A stretch of DNA of 21,944 bases from JAFGSZ01 sp964492185 (GTDB lineage: Bacteria > Bacteroidota > Bacteroidia > Bacteroidales > UBA10428): NCBI GenBank assembly GCA_964492185.1, contig CAZBJH010000050.1:1-21944 (forward strand), given 5' to 3'. The notes beneath the pieces are model-generated. The model was not told the DNA's origin. It worked only from the letters and a program-made list of their open reading frames with translations, and made no database searches. The number at the start of each line of letters is the position of its first letter. The first letter of the stretch is position 1. Below, piece by piece: positions 15,279 through 21,944 of the stretch. The position numbers were made by a program, and so were the translations under genes.

Positions 15279-16406
15279 ATGTTATTTAGTGAAATAATAG
15301 GACAAAAAAAAATAAAGGATCAGCTTATCCGGTCGGTGAAGGATCAGAGGGTGAGTCATGCCCAATTGTTCACAGGGCCGGAAGGTTCGGGTAAACTGGC
15401 TTTGGCTGTTGCTTATGCACAATATCTGTCATGTACCGGCAGATTGACGGATGATGCCTGTGGTCAATGCCCGGCCTGTAATAAATTTCAAAAGCTGATT
15501 CATCCGGACCTTCATTTTGTATTTCCTGTAAATACCAATAAAAAAATTGCTAAAAATCCTGTCAGTGATGATTTTATAGAAGAATGGAGAAGTTTTTTGC
15601 TTGAGAATCCTTATCGAAATTCACAGATGTGGTATGAACACATTGAGGTGGAAAACAAACAGGGGCTTATAAGTAAATTTGAAAGTGAGTCAATCATAAG
15701 AAAATTATCTTATAAACCGTATGAATCAGAATACAAAATACTGATAATCTGGCTTCCCGAAAAAATGAATCCTCATGCTGCCAATAAACTGCTTAAGATG
15801 ATCGAAGAGCCACCGGAGAAAACACTTTTTTTGTTAATAAGTGAAAGTACAGATCAGATCCTGCCCACAATATTGTCGCGGACACAAATTATAAAAGTGC
15901 CAAAGATCGATTCAGACGAGTTACACATGGCACTTAAAAAGCAATACAATTTAACCGATAAGGAATTAACATTTATTGTACATTTGGCGAATGGTAATTA
16001 TATCCGGGCTGTTGATGCGATAAATAAAAGTGCTGATAATGAATATAATCTGGACATGTTTACCAAATTAACACGACTTTGTTATAAGAACAAAATTCCG
16101 GGCCTTATAACCTGGGCTGAGGAAATGGCTGCACTGGGGCGTGAAAAACAGAAAGATTTTTTTGATTTTGCCATTCATATGATCAGGGAGAATTTTATAA
16201 TGAATTTCAATAATCCGGAGCTGGTGTTTTTAAGCCGCGAAGAATATAATTTTTCAGACAGGTTTCATCCTTTTATCAACGGGGGAAATGTTATCTCCAT
16301 ATCTGATGAGATCAACCGGGCATACAGGCATATTGAACAAAACGGGAACGGCAGGATCATATTTCTTGATTTTACCTTACGGCTGGTAAAATTAATAGGA
16401 CCTTAA
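15279..16406 (+). CDS. holB: DNA polymerase III delta-prime subunit
   Basis: Delta-prime is part of the clamp loader that opens and places the beta sliding clamp. The 375-residue protein has an AAA+ domain with Walker-A-like GPEGSGKL (33-40), a zinc module with cysteines 52, 61, 64 and 67 (C-x8-CGQCPAC), and LLKMIEEPPEKTLFLLI. TILSRTQII stands where clamp loaders carry the SRC motif; here the Cys is Thr. The insert DLHFVFPVNTNKK is typical of Bacteroidota homologues. It is the first gene of a packed plus-strand cluster, and the PSP1 gene starts 52 bases after its stop. DnaX is an alternative for AAA+ clamp-loader proteins, but the length and the absence of DnaX C-terminal domains favour HolB. 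Confidence 0.9.
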   Translation: MLFSEIIGQKKIKDQLIRSVKDQRVSHAQLFTGPEGSGKLALAVAYAQYLSCTGRLTDDACGQCPACNKFQKLIHPDLHFVFPVNTNKKIAKNPVSDDFIEEWRSFLLENPYRNSQMWYEHIEVENKQGLISKFESESIIRKLSYKPYESEYKILIIWLPEKMNPHAANKLLKMIEEPPEKTLFLLISESTDQILPTILSRTQIIKVPKIDSDELHMALKKQYNLTDKELTFIVHLANGNYIRAVDAINKSADNEYNLDMFTKLTRLCYKNKIPGLITWAEEMAALGREKQKDFFDFAIHMIRENFIMNFNNPELVFLSREEYNFSDRFHPFINGGNVISISDEINRAYRHIEQNGNGRIIFLDFTLRLVKLIGP

Positions 16407-16458
16407 TTTTTATTATTTTTGTAGTTGCGGATATAAATCAACAGCATAATCAAATAGT

Positions 16459-17604
16459 ATGGAAAATGAGGAATATATAGGAAGAGGATGCCGCATAAAT
16501 AAGAAAAGTGGCGAGACAATATGTAACAGCGGATGCCATAAGCTGGATAGTTATGACTGGCTGCATGATATTTCTGACTGCTGTGCTTCTAATGATATAG
16601 TTGAAGTAAGATTTAAAAATACGAGGAAAGGTTATTATCAGAACACCAACAAGATCCGCCTGAGCAAGGGCGATGTGATCGCTGTTGAGGCTACCCCCGG
16701 GCATGATATAGGAATTGTTGTGCTTACGGGAGAAATTGTCAACCAGCGTTATAAACCATTTATTGCCGGAAATCAAAGGGAAGAACCGAAAAAAGTATAT
16801 CGTAAAGCCAAGCAGGTTGATATTCAGAAGTGGAAGGAAGCTATTGAACTTGAAAATGAAACTATGCTTAAAGCCAGAAAGATATCTGATGATCTTGGGC
16901 TTGAGATGAAGATAGGTGATGTGGAATACCAGGGTGATAAGACGAAAGCAATTTTTTATTATATTGCTGATGACCGGGTTGATTTTCGTGAATTGATAAA
17001 GGTTCTTGCCGATCAGTTTAAGGTAAGAATTGAGATGAAACAAATCGGGGCACGCCAGGAGGCAGGCAGGATAGGAGGCATAGGTACCTGCGGAAGAGAA
17101 TTATGCTGTTCTTCATGGATCACTAATTTTGTTTCTGTTACTACTAATGCCGCGAGGTATCAGGAAGTATCCCTTAATCCGCAAAAGCTTGCCGGTCAGT
17201 GCGGGAAACTGAAATGTTGCCTTAATTATGAACTGGATGCATACCTGGATGCCCAGAAAGATTTTCCGGATACTTCTATTGCACTGGAAACAAAGAAGGG
17301 TAAAGCGTATCATCAAAAAACCGATGTTTTTAAACGTTTAATGTGGTATTCTTACAGCAGGGAATCGGCGGAAGGTCTAACCTGCATGACTATTGATACT
17401 GTAAATGAAATTATCAGTAAGAATAAAAAAGGCGAGGTTGTTGAAAAATTGATGGGAGTCGAAGAATCATCAATGGCATCAGTAATAGATTACCAGAATG
17501 CGCTTGATGAAGAAGAGTCGCTGTCAAGATTTGATGAAGGTCCCCAATCTTCAGCAAAAGAAAAAAGACATAAGAAAAGGAGAAAGAATAAACATGGTAA
17601 ATAA
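16459..17604 (+). CDS. PSP1 domain protein (RicT/YaaT-like)
   Basis: The 381-residue protein carries a PSP1 domain (centre about 110-200). It is followed by a cysteine cluster, GTCGRELCCSSW (Cys211, 216, 217) and GQCGKLKCCLNYE (Cys248, 253, 254). In Bacillus the homologue RicT joins an Fe-S-containing complex that aids RNA maturation. Here the N-terminus also has cysteines 11, 22, 26, 41 and 42, and the tail is strongly basic (KEKRHKKRRKNKHGK). The gene lies between holB and gldH, a neighbourhood common in Bacteroidota. Its stop overlaps the gldH start by 11 bases. TATTTTTG at 16414-16421 could be a weak internal -7 element. The role outside Firmicutes is not established. Confidence 0.87.
   Translation: MENEEYIGRGCRINKKSGETICNSGCHKLDSYDWLHDISDCCASNDIVEVRFKNTRKGYYQNTNKIRLSKGDVIAVEATPGHDIGIVVLTGEIVNQRYKPFIAGNQREEPKKVYRKAKQVDIQKWKEAIELENETMLKARKISDDLGLEMKIGDVEYQGDKTKAIFYYIADDRVDFRELIKVLADQFKVRIEMKQIGARQEAGRIGGIGTCGRELCCSSWITNFVSVTTNAARYQEVSLNPQKLAGQCGKLKCCLNYELDAYLDAQKDFPDTSIALETKKGKAYHQKTDVFKRLMWYSYSRESAEGLTCMTIDTVNEIISKNKKGEVVEKLMGVEESSMASVIDYQNALDEEESLSRFDEGPQSSAKEKRHKKRRKNKHGK
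17577..17582 (+). promoter_or_regulatory. Ribosome-binding site deciding the gldH start
   Basis: AAGGAG lies 11 bases before ATG 17594, inside the end of the PSP1 gene. It supports 17594 over the upstream in-frame ATG at 17498, which would put 32 charged residues before the lipoprotein signal. Confidence 0.6.
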
Positions 17605-18058
17605 AATTATTCCTGCAGTTTGTCTTTTACTGTTTATTAATGGTTGCGACAACAAACGTGTATTTGAAAAAAATACAGAAATTGCCAACGCTGTATGGGA
17701 CAGTGAAAATATTATCAGTTATGATGTTCCTGTTATGGATACTGTACAGGCACATGATGTTTTTCTGAATATTCGGAATTCGGGAAAATATAAATACAGC
17801 AATTTGTTTGTTTTTATTACAACTCATGCCCCCAATGGAAATATTCTTACCGATACCCTGGAGATCCCGCTGGCCGACCGGCATGGTAAGTGGCTGGGCA
17901 GGGGTATAGGTGATATATGGACGCATCAGGTTCCTTATAAAACAAACATCCGGTTTCCTTACCGGGGAATATATACATTTGGGATACAACAGGCAATGAG
18001 AACTGAACACCTGCATGAGATATATGATATCGGACTACGTGTTGCCCGCGCAAAATAG
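17594..18058 (+). CDS. gldH: Gliding motility lipoprotein GldH
   Basis: GldH is a lipoprotein required for gliding in Flavobacterium and is widely kept in Bacteroidota, including non-gliding ones. The 154-residue protein starts with a short lipoprotein signal (IIPAVCLLLFINGC) with the lipidated Cys at 18. The body has YDVPVMDTVQAHDVFLNIRN, LADRHGKWLGRGIGDIW and NIRFPYRGIYTFGIQQAMR, all typical of GldH. Starting at 17594 gives a proper signal peptide and uses the AAGGAG at 17577. It overlaps the PSP1 gene by 11 bases and is followed closely by trmB. Presence of gldH alone does not show that the organism glides; the other gld and T9SS genes are not in the window. Confidence 0.92.
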   Translation: MVNKIIPAVCLLLFINGCDNKRVFEKNTEIANAVWDSENIISYDVPVMDTVQAHDVFLNIRNSGKYKYSNLFVFITTHAPNGNILTDTLEIPLADRHGKWLGRGIGDIWTHQVPYKTNIRFPYRGIYTFGIQQAMRTEHLHEIYDIGLRVARAK

Positions 18059-18070
18059 AATGTGTTAATT

Positions 18071-18757
18071 GTGACAAAAAATAAGCTGACACGTTTCGCG
18101 GAAATGGATACATTTTCAAATGTTATCCAGCCATCCTTTGAAGAAGTATTTGGTAAAGATCACAGGCTTAAAGGGCAATGGAGGAAAGTTTGTTTCCGGA
18201 ATTCACAGCCGCTCATACTTGAACTCGGATGCGGTAAAGGTGAATATACTGTAGGGCTGGCACGTATGTTCCCGCGACTGAATTTTGTGGGGATTGATAT
18301 TAAGGGAGCCAGAATGTGGCGCGGTGCAAAAACTGCATTGGAAGAGGGCATTGAAAATGTTGTTTTTTTACGTACAAGAATTGAACTGATAAATTCTTTT
18401 TTCGATACGGGTGAGGTGAATGAAATATGGCTTACCTTCCCTGATCCTCAACCCAAGAAGCCAAAAAAAAGGCTATCTTCAAGCCGGTTCCTGAATTCTT
18501 ATAAGTTGTTTTTAGCTCCCCGGGGGAAGATTCACCTTAAAACCGATAACGAAATGTTGTTTCGATATACATTGGAACTCATAGATAAAAATAATTTATT
18601 GGCTGAAGAGGTATATGAAAATTTATATAAAGAAAAAACAGCAGATCCTGTCCTGAATATAAAAACCTATTATGAAAAGCAATTTCTTGAACAAGGCCTC
18701 CCGATCTCTTATCTTGGATTCAGGCTCGGACAAGCCGATCAGATAATCGAACCATAG
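18071..18757 (+). CDS. trmB: tRNA (guanine-46-N7)-methyltransferase
   Basis: TrmB methylates G46 in the variable loop of tRNAs using S-adenosylmethionine. The protein (228 residues from this start) has the SAM motif ILELGCGKGEY (49-59), the acidic end of the next strand in FVGIDIKG (72-79), and FPDPQPKKPKKRL (123-135), the family's catalytic and tRNA-binding loop. KTYYEKQFLEQG near the end is also conserved. The usual N-terminus in Bacteroidota is M-x-KNKLxRFAEM, so I chose GTG 18071. A GTG three codons upstream (18062) is equally readable. It starts 12 bases after gldH, and the next gene begins four bases after its stop, so it is part of the same operon. Confidence 0.92.
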   Translation: MTKNKLTRFAEMDTFSNVIQPSFEEVFGKDHRLKGQWRKVCFRNSQPLILELGCGKGEYTVGLARMFPRLNFVGIDIKGARMWRGAKTALEEGIENVVFLRTRIELINSFFDTGEVNEIWLTFPDPQPKKPKKRLSSSRFLNSYKLFLAPRGKIHLKTDNEMLFRYTLELIDKNNLLAEEVYENLYKEKTADPVLNIKTYYEKQFLEQGLPISYLGFRLGQADQIIEP

Positions 18758-18761
18758 GCAG

Positions 18762-19094
18762 ATGGATGATGAAAGTTTTTTTGAGCGTGTTTACAGGGTA
18801 ACCAGGTGTATTCCCAGTGGCAGGATTACTACTTATGGTGCTATAGCCCGTTATATCGGATCTCCACAGGCTGCCCGGATGGTGGGCTGGGCTCTTAATC
18901 AGTCTCATTCATCTGGCGAATTTATACCTGCTCATCGTGTTATTAACAGAAATGGATGTTTAACCGGAAAGCATCATTTCAGACATGAAAATATGATGCA
19001 GGAATTGCTGGAAAACGAAGGAGTAAGAGTAGTGAACGATCAGGTTCCTGATTTTCAGGCTTTGTTTTGGGACCCTAATGAAGAATTAAAATAA
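18762..19094 (+). CDS. Alkyltransferase-like protein (MGMT family, no catalytic Cys)
   Basis: The 110-residue protein is a stand-alone MGMT/Ogt C-terminal domain. It has the helix-turn-helix part RCIPSGRITTYGAIARYIGSP (15-35) with the flipping-arginine region AARMVGWALN. The usual active site PCHR is PAHRV here (residues 57-61), so the alkyl-accepting cysteine is Ala. Proteins with this change are ATLs. They bind O6-alkylguanine without repairing it and hand the lesion to nucleotide excision repair, as described for E. coli Atl and Thermus TTHA1564. It starts four bases after the trmB stop and is the last gene of the holB cluster. A family A element begins 28 bases downstream. A function in damage recognition is inferred from the family. 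Confidence 0.88.
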   Translation: MDDESFFERVYRVTRCIPSGRITTYGAIARYIGSPQAARMVGWALNQSHSSGEFIPAHRVINRNGCLTGKHHFRHENMMQELLENEGVRVVNDQVPDFQALFWDPNEELK

Positions 19095-19121
19095 CCTGCA
19101 TATGGCATTGCCCGGACAGAG

Positions 19122-19746
19122 GCTCTTATATAGAATAGCATTGTTATTATATATGCCATCAAAGGGCCAAATGTTTCGAACCGCTCCCCAAGCGGTTCGA
19201 ATTACTTTCTTTTACTCCCCTGCCGGGTCGTGAGATCGCCTTCGGCTAAGTTCAACAGCAAAAAGAAAGTAAACAAAGAAATGTTGCCGCTGACAGGATT
19301 TTTCTTAACGGAAAATCCTGAAGGCTGGGTCCCTTTCTTGTAATAGTTTATTTGAAAAGGATAATCCCGTAAGGACTTATATTTTCTATTTCAAGCATTA
19401 CTATGCAGAAGGGATACGATGTTCAGCAAAGCCCACCTTCATTGAAATTAGTATATAGTTTTGTAGTAGCGGGATCCGTCTCAGAAAAATCGCGTACGAT
19501 TTCAAGGAAGGTTTTCGTCGCGGAGGTCCTGGAGGAACCCTGTCCGAGCGACGACGAAGGAGGAGTGAGTTTGGGTTCCGCGGGGAGAAAACCTTCCGTG
19601 GCAAATCAAGCGATTTTAATGGAACGGTGACCTTTTTGCCTACTTTTTGGGTGGCAGCCAAAAAGTAGGTCGAACTGCCACGCGGGCAGTTCGAAACCCA
19701 GGCCTGCGGGTATGCATATTAAAAAATATTATTCTATACAATAGCC
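19122..19746 (+). mobile_element. Family A structured element, copy 2 (complete)
   Basis: The ends are imperfect inverted repeats of about 46 bases: 19122-19168 (GGCTCTTATATAGAATAG...) and the reverse complement of 19702-19746 (GGCTATTGTATAGAATAA...). Just inside lie mirrored hairpins. On the left are TTCGAACCGCT/AGCGGTTCGAA (19175-19201) and TTACTTTCTTTT/AAAAGAAAGTAA (19202-19273). On the right are CCTACTTTTTGG/CCAAAAAGTAGG (19639-19669) and TCGAACTGCC/GGCAGTTCGA (19670-19694). The centre holds AGGATTTT/AAAATCCT (about 19297-19321) and the long hairpin at 19485-19617. There is no transposase, and the short frames differ from those in copy 1. The flanks CGGACAGA and GGGGCAGA match at six of eight bases, a weak candidate target duplication. 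The rest of the gap (19747-19827) holds a few bases resembling the family B end and the Mrp promoter region. Confidence 0.75.
19485..19617 (+). other. Conserved imperfect long hairpin in family A copy 2
   Basis: This has the same pairing plan as 211-343: AAAATCGC/GCGATTTT outside, GATTT/AAATC, then GGAAGGTTTTC (19506-19516) with GAAAACCTTCC (19587-19597) perfectly paired, then CGC/GCG, then GGAACCC/GGGTTCC. Against copy 1, one C-G pair has become T-A on both sides. Two other pairs change C-G or G-C to wobble pairs. The loop TGTCCGAGCGACGACGAAGG and its flanks are identical in both copies. Confidence 0.5.
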
Positions 19747-19789
19747 GGGGCAGACACTAAATAGCTATAAGATATTCTGAAATAATCCT

Positions 19790-19797
19790 TAACTTTG
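19790..19797 (+). promoter_or_regulatory. Probable Mrp operon -7 element
   Basis: TAACTTTG fits TAnnTTTG and would start transcription near 19804, about 24 nt before ATG 19828. The -33 region falls 20-30 bases from the end of the family A element and shows no TTTG. Confidence 0.45.
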
Positions 19798-19827
19798 TTT
19801 TTTTGTTAAAATTAATATAAATACAAG

Positions 19828-20952
19828 ATGCGATATACTGAAGAACAAGTAAAAGAAGTATTAAGAAAAATAATCCATCCCGTTGCCAAAAAAAGCATTG
19901 TTGAAATGGATATTGTAAAGGATCTGGAAATCAATGCAGACAGGATCCGTTTTACATTATTATTTCCCGGTGGGAATGAGCCCTTGAAGTCGTCAATAAA
20001 AAAGGCGGCACTCAATGCAATTCATTCTGAATTAAGTAATGATATAAAAGTTGATATTGAGGTGAAAAGTATGACAAAATCAACCGGGGATCAGCAGGAT
20101 AAGGGTATATTGCCCGGCGTGAAAAACATCATTGCAGTTGCTTCGGGTAAGGGAGGCGTTGGGAAATCCACTGTGGCAGCAAACCTTGCAGTTTCTTTTG
20201 CACAGTCAGGTTTTAAGGTCGGGCTTGTAGATGCTGATATTTTTGGCCCCTCGATTCCGAAAATGTTAAAAGCCGAAAGTGAAAGGCCCTATGTGCAGCA
20301 GGTTGACGGAAAAGATTTATTGATACCAATTGAACGCTACGGATTAAAAGTATTGTCGATAGGATTTTTTATCAATCCTGCCGATGCCACCGTATGGAGA
20401 GGGCCAATGGCATCCAATGCATTGAAACAGTTGATGAAGGATACCAAATGGGGTGAACTTGACTATATGTTTGTTGATCTGCCTCCGGGTACCAGTGATA
20501 TTCATCTCACGCTTGTACAAACTGTTGCTGTTACCGGAGTTGTAATTGTAAGCACACCGCAGCCTGTAGCTCTGGCCGATGCAATAAAAGGTATTAGCAT
20601 GTTCCGGAATAAAAACATTAATGTGCCGGTGCTGGGGCTCATTGAAAACATGTCATGGTTTACTCCTGAAGAATTGCCGGAAAACAAATATTATATTTTC
20701 GGGAAGGAAGGATGCAGGAAGGTGGCTGATGAATACGGTATACCTCTGCTTGGACAGATACCGATTGTTCAGGGTATACGGGAGAGCGGAGATGAAGGTG
20801 AGCCGATTGTGTTGAAAAAGAATGTGGTAAGTGATGCGTTTGCAAATATTGCCAGAAATCTTGATTCACAATTAGCCAAACGTAATACCGAAGGTCCGCC
20901 AACCGAAAAAGTTGAGATCACAAAAACAAAAAATGATTCCAAGAATCAATAA
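19828..20952 (+). CDS. mrp: Mrp/ApbC/NBP35 family Fe-S cluster carrier ATPase
   Basis: The 374-residue protein has an N-terminal MIP18/DUF59 domain (about 1-85) and a P-loop ATPase with the deviant Walker A SGKGGVGKST (106-115), DADIFGPSIP (135-144) and DLPPGTSD (217-224). Family members load or carry iron-sulfur clusters. The CxxC that many Mrp/ApbC proteins use to hold the cluster, just after ENMS, is replaced by WFTPEELPENKYYIFG (277-292). The only cysteine visible in the protein is Cys296. This CxxC-less form is common in Bacteroidota. The NifU-like gene starts 18 bases after its stop, consistent with joint work in Fe-S delivery. How this form binds a cluster, if it does, cannot be seen here. 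Confidence 0.92.
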   Translation: MRYTEEQVKEVLRKIIHPVAKKSIVEMDIVKDLEINADRIRFTLLFPGGNEPLKSSIKKAALNAIHSELSNDIKVDIEVKSMTKSTGDQQDKGILPGVKNIIAVASGKGGVGKSTVAANLAVSFAQSGFKVGLVDADIFGPSIPKMLKAESERPYVQQVDGKDLLIPIERYGLKVLSIGFFINPADATVWRGPMASNALKQLMKDTKWGELDYMFVDLPPGTSDIHLTLVQTVAVTGVVIVSTPQPVALADAIKGISMFRNKNINVPVLGLIENMSWFTPEELPENKYYIFGKEGCRKVADEYGIPLLGQIPIVQGIRESGDEGEPIVLKKNVVSDAFANIARNLDSQLAKRNTEGPPTEKVEITKTKNDSKNQ

Positions 20953-20970
20953 TTAAACCAAAAAAATAAT

Positions 20971-21222
20971 ATGAACAAAACGGGGAAAGATGAAGTTATT
21001 GAAAGGATCAACAAAGCGATAATGAAGGTTAGGCCATACCTGGTGGCAGACGGAGGTGATGTTGAACTTATTGAAGTAACAGATGAACTGGTTGTAAAAG
21101 TAAAACTTCTGGGAGCCTGCGATGGTTGTCCTTTTAGTAAGATGACACTGAAAGCAGGGATCGAAACAGCGATAAGGAAAGAGGTTCCCGAATTAAAGGA
21201 GCTTGTTGCCCTGAATGACTGA
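20971..21222 (+). CDS. NifU C-terminal-domain protein (Nfu-like scaffold)
   Basis: An 83-residue protein consisting of a NifU C-terminal domain. It has RPYLVADGGDVELIEV (21-36) followed by LLGACDGCPFSKMTL (46-60), with the cluster-binding Cys50 and Cys53. Nfu proteins hold and pass on [4Fe-4S] clusters as dimers. It follows the Mrp ATPase by 18 bases and overlaps the next gene by eight bases, so all three are probably one transcript. The absence of an N-terminal HesB-like part makes it a minimal Nfu rather than NfuA. Confidence 0.93.
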   Translation: MNKTGKDEVIERINKAIMKVRPYLVADGGDVELIEVTDELVVKVKLLGACDGCPFSKMTLKAGIETAIRKEVPELKELVALND

Positions 21223-21829
21223 CCCGAAGAATACCAATTCTCAAAGTAAACAGGAGATATCGATATCAACGGAAAGGATCTATGTTTTGTCGATGAGGTT
21301 CCTTGTACCCGTGTTTATTCTTTTTTTCTTTCCATTCGCCATATTCTGGGGAGATGATTTCATGCATAAAATGAAGGAACTGTTTTCGGCTTTTCATGAA
21401 AGTGGTATCCGGTATGCACTTCAGTTTATCACCTCCAAAATTTTTGTATATCTTTTTGTATTGATTGCAGGTATCATATTGCATGAGCTTTTACACGGAC
21501 TGGGATGGATGATACTTGCACGCAAGGGATTTAAGGCGGTTTCATTTGGCATACTATGGAAATATTTAACTCCTTATGCACATTTGAAAATTCCGGTCAC
21601 TGTAATGACCTATCGCACGGGTATTCTTTTGCCGGGTGTTTTGCTCGGAATTATTCCTGGATTAGCTGGTTTGGTAACAGGTGATGTGGAATGGGTATTT
21701 TTTGGTTTCCTGTTTACCTGGTCGGCAGCAGGTGATTTCATCATGCTTCGGATGATCAGACATCTGCATTCAAAGCAACTTGTGACGGACCACCCCGAAA
21801 AGGTAGGATGTTATGTGTTGCAGCAATGA
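21215..21829 (+). CDS. DUF3267 membrane metalloprotease-like protein
   Basis: The 204-residue membrane protein has an HExxH zinc motif inside a hydrophobic segment (IILHELLHGLGW, His90, Glu91, His94). Further spans lie at about 27-46, 76-100, 138-155 and 160-180. Asp174 in WSAAGDFIMLRM is a good candidate for the third metal ligand. The pattern matches DUF3267, a family related in layout to site-2-type intramembrane proteases, but no substrate is known. The start ATG overlaps the NifU-like stop (AATGACTGA), implying coupled translation. No terminator is visible; a family B repeat begins 31 bases after the stop. Proteolytic activity is inferred only from the motif. Confidence 0.85.
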   Translation: MTDPKNTNSQSKQEISISTERIYVLSMRFLVPVFILFFFPFAIFWGDDFMHKMKELFSAFHESGIRYALQFITSKIFVYLFVLIAGIILHELLHGLGWMILARKGFKAVSFGILWKYLTPYAHLKIPVTVMTYRTGILLPGVLLGIIPGLAGLVTGDVEWVFFGFLFTWSAAGDFIMLRMIRHLHSKQLVTDHPEKVGCYVLQQ

Positions 21830-21859
21830 TGTTAATTTATTTCCTTTGAAAGATTATTT

Positions 21860-21944
21860 AGTGTCTGTCCATAATGTCCGATATCCGCGTTGCTGCCAAA
21901 ATTTTAAATCCTCGAATACACTAGTATACTGCGGTTTAAAATTT
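21860..21944 (-). repeat. Family B element, copy 3 (cut by window end)
   Basis: The sequence begins AGTGTCTGTCCATAATGTCC and, read on the minus strand, matches the right three quarters of the element at 10641-10762. This includes CGGATATCGGACATTATGG and the ATTTAAAAT stem. In the inner stem, a C-G pair of the 10641 copy is A-T here on both sides. The other end lies beyond 21944. Confidence 0.75.

Noticed and set aside
16450..17043. 197-residue minus-strand frame opposite the PSP1 gene
   Set aside because: It is the shadow of a clear PSP1-domain gene, and its residue make-up (rich in Ile, Phe and Asn) is that of antisense reading.
19403..19630. 75-residue frame in family A copy 2
   Set aside because: It lies wholly inside the structured repeat and does not keep the frame of the other copy.
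19114..19753. Clean target-site duplication around family A copy 2
   Set aside because: CGGACAGA and GGGGCAGA agree at only six of eight bases, and the left end of copy 1 is not available to confirm the length. It is kept only as a weak hint.
1..21944. CRISPR array, tRNA or rRNA genes, prophage or defence system
   Set aside because: No regularly spaced repeats with unique spacers, no cloverleaf or rRNA-like sequence, and no integrase, phage or defence genes were recognised. Repeats here are few, long and unevenly placed.

Overview
The window reads as chromosomal DNA of a member of the Bacteroidota, most likely a Bacteroidales-like lineage. The evidence is a GldH gliding lipoprotein, an HU-CCDC81/SPOR protein, the gene order holB - PSP1 protein - gldH, a CxxC-less Mrp ATPase next to a NifU-like protein, and promoters resembling the Bacteroidota -7 consensus TAnnTTTG. 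Nearly all genes are housekeeping or envelope genes. What is unusual lies between them: several families of structured, non-coding repeats fill every long gene-free stretch.

Layout. 1-524: the right part of a structured repeat (family A) joined to a fragment of a second repeat (family B). 521-4538 (minus): a sugar-nucleotide operon of a WlbC/WbpE-type aminotransferase, a WlbB/WbpD-type N-acetyltransferase, galE and rfbB, feeding surface polysaccharide synthesis. 4670-5692 (plus): a membrane HU-CCDC81/SPOR protein. 5693-6158: a convergent gap with two ~100-bp direct repeats and short tandem repeats. 6159-8192 (minus): metG. 8312-10270 (plus): LD-carboxypeptidase, YraN-family protein and a DUF502 membrane protein. 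10271-10778: two adjacent inverted-repeat elements (C and B). 10779-11129 (plus): a DUF4870 membrane protein. 11177-13756 (minus): proC, cysE, cysK (proline and cysteine synthesis). 13851-15044 (minus): pgk, with its own terminator. 15279-19094 (plus): holB, PSP1/RicT-like gene, gldH, trmB and an alkyltransferase-like gene, tightly packed and probably one operon. 19122-19746: a full family A element. 19828-21829 (plus): Mrp ATPase, NifU-like protein and a DUF3267 metalloprotease-like protein, one operon. 21860-21944: a third family B copy, reversed and cut by the window end.

Main result of the hunt. Family A is a ~625-bp element with imperfect ~46-bp terminal inverted repeats, mirrored hairpins just inside each end and no credible protein. 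Its core can fold into a long imperfect hairpin, and differences between the two copies fall so that pairing is kept, including one double (compensatory) change. Family B also shows a compensatory change in its stem. This suggests non-autonomous mobile elements that carry a selected DNA or RNA fold. All claims of identity and folding here were made by eye; no alignment or folding program was run.
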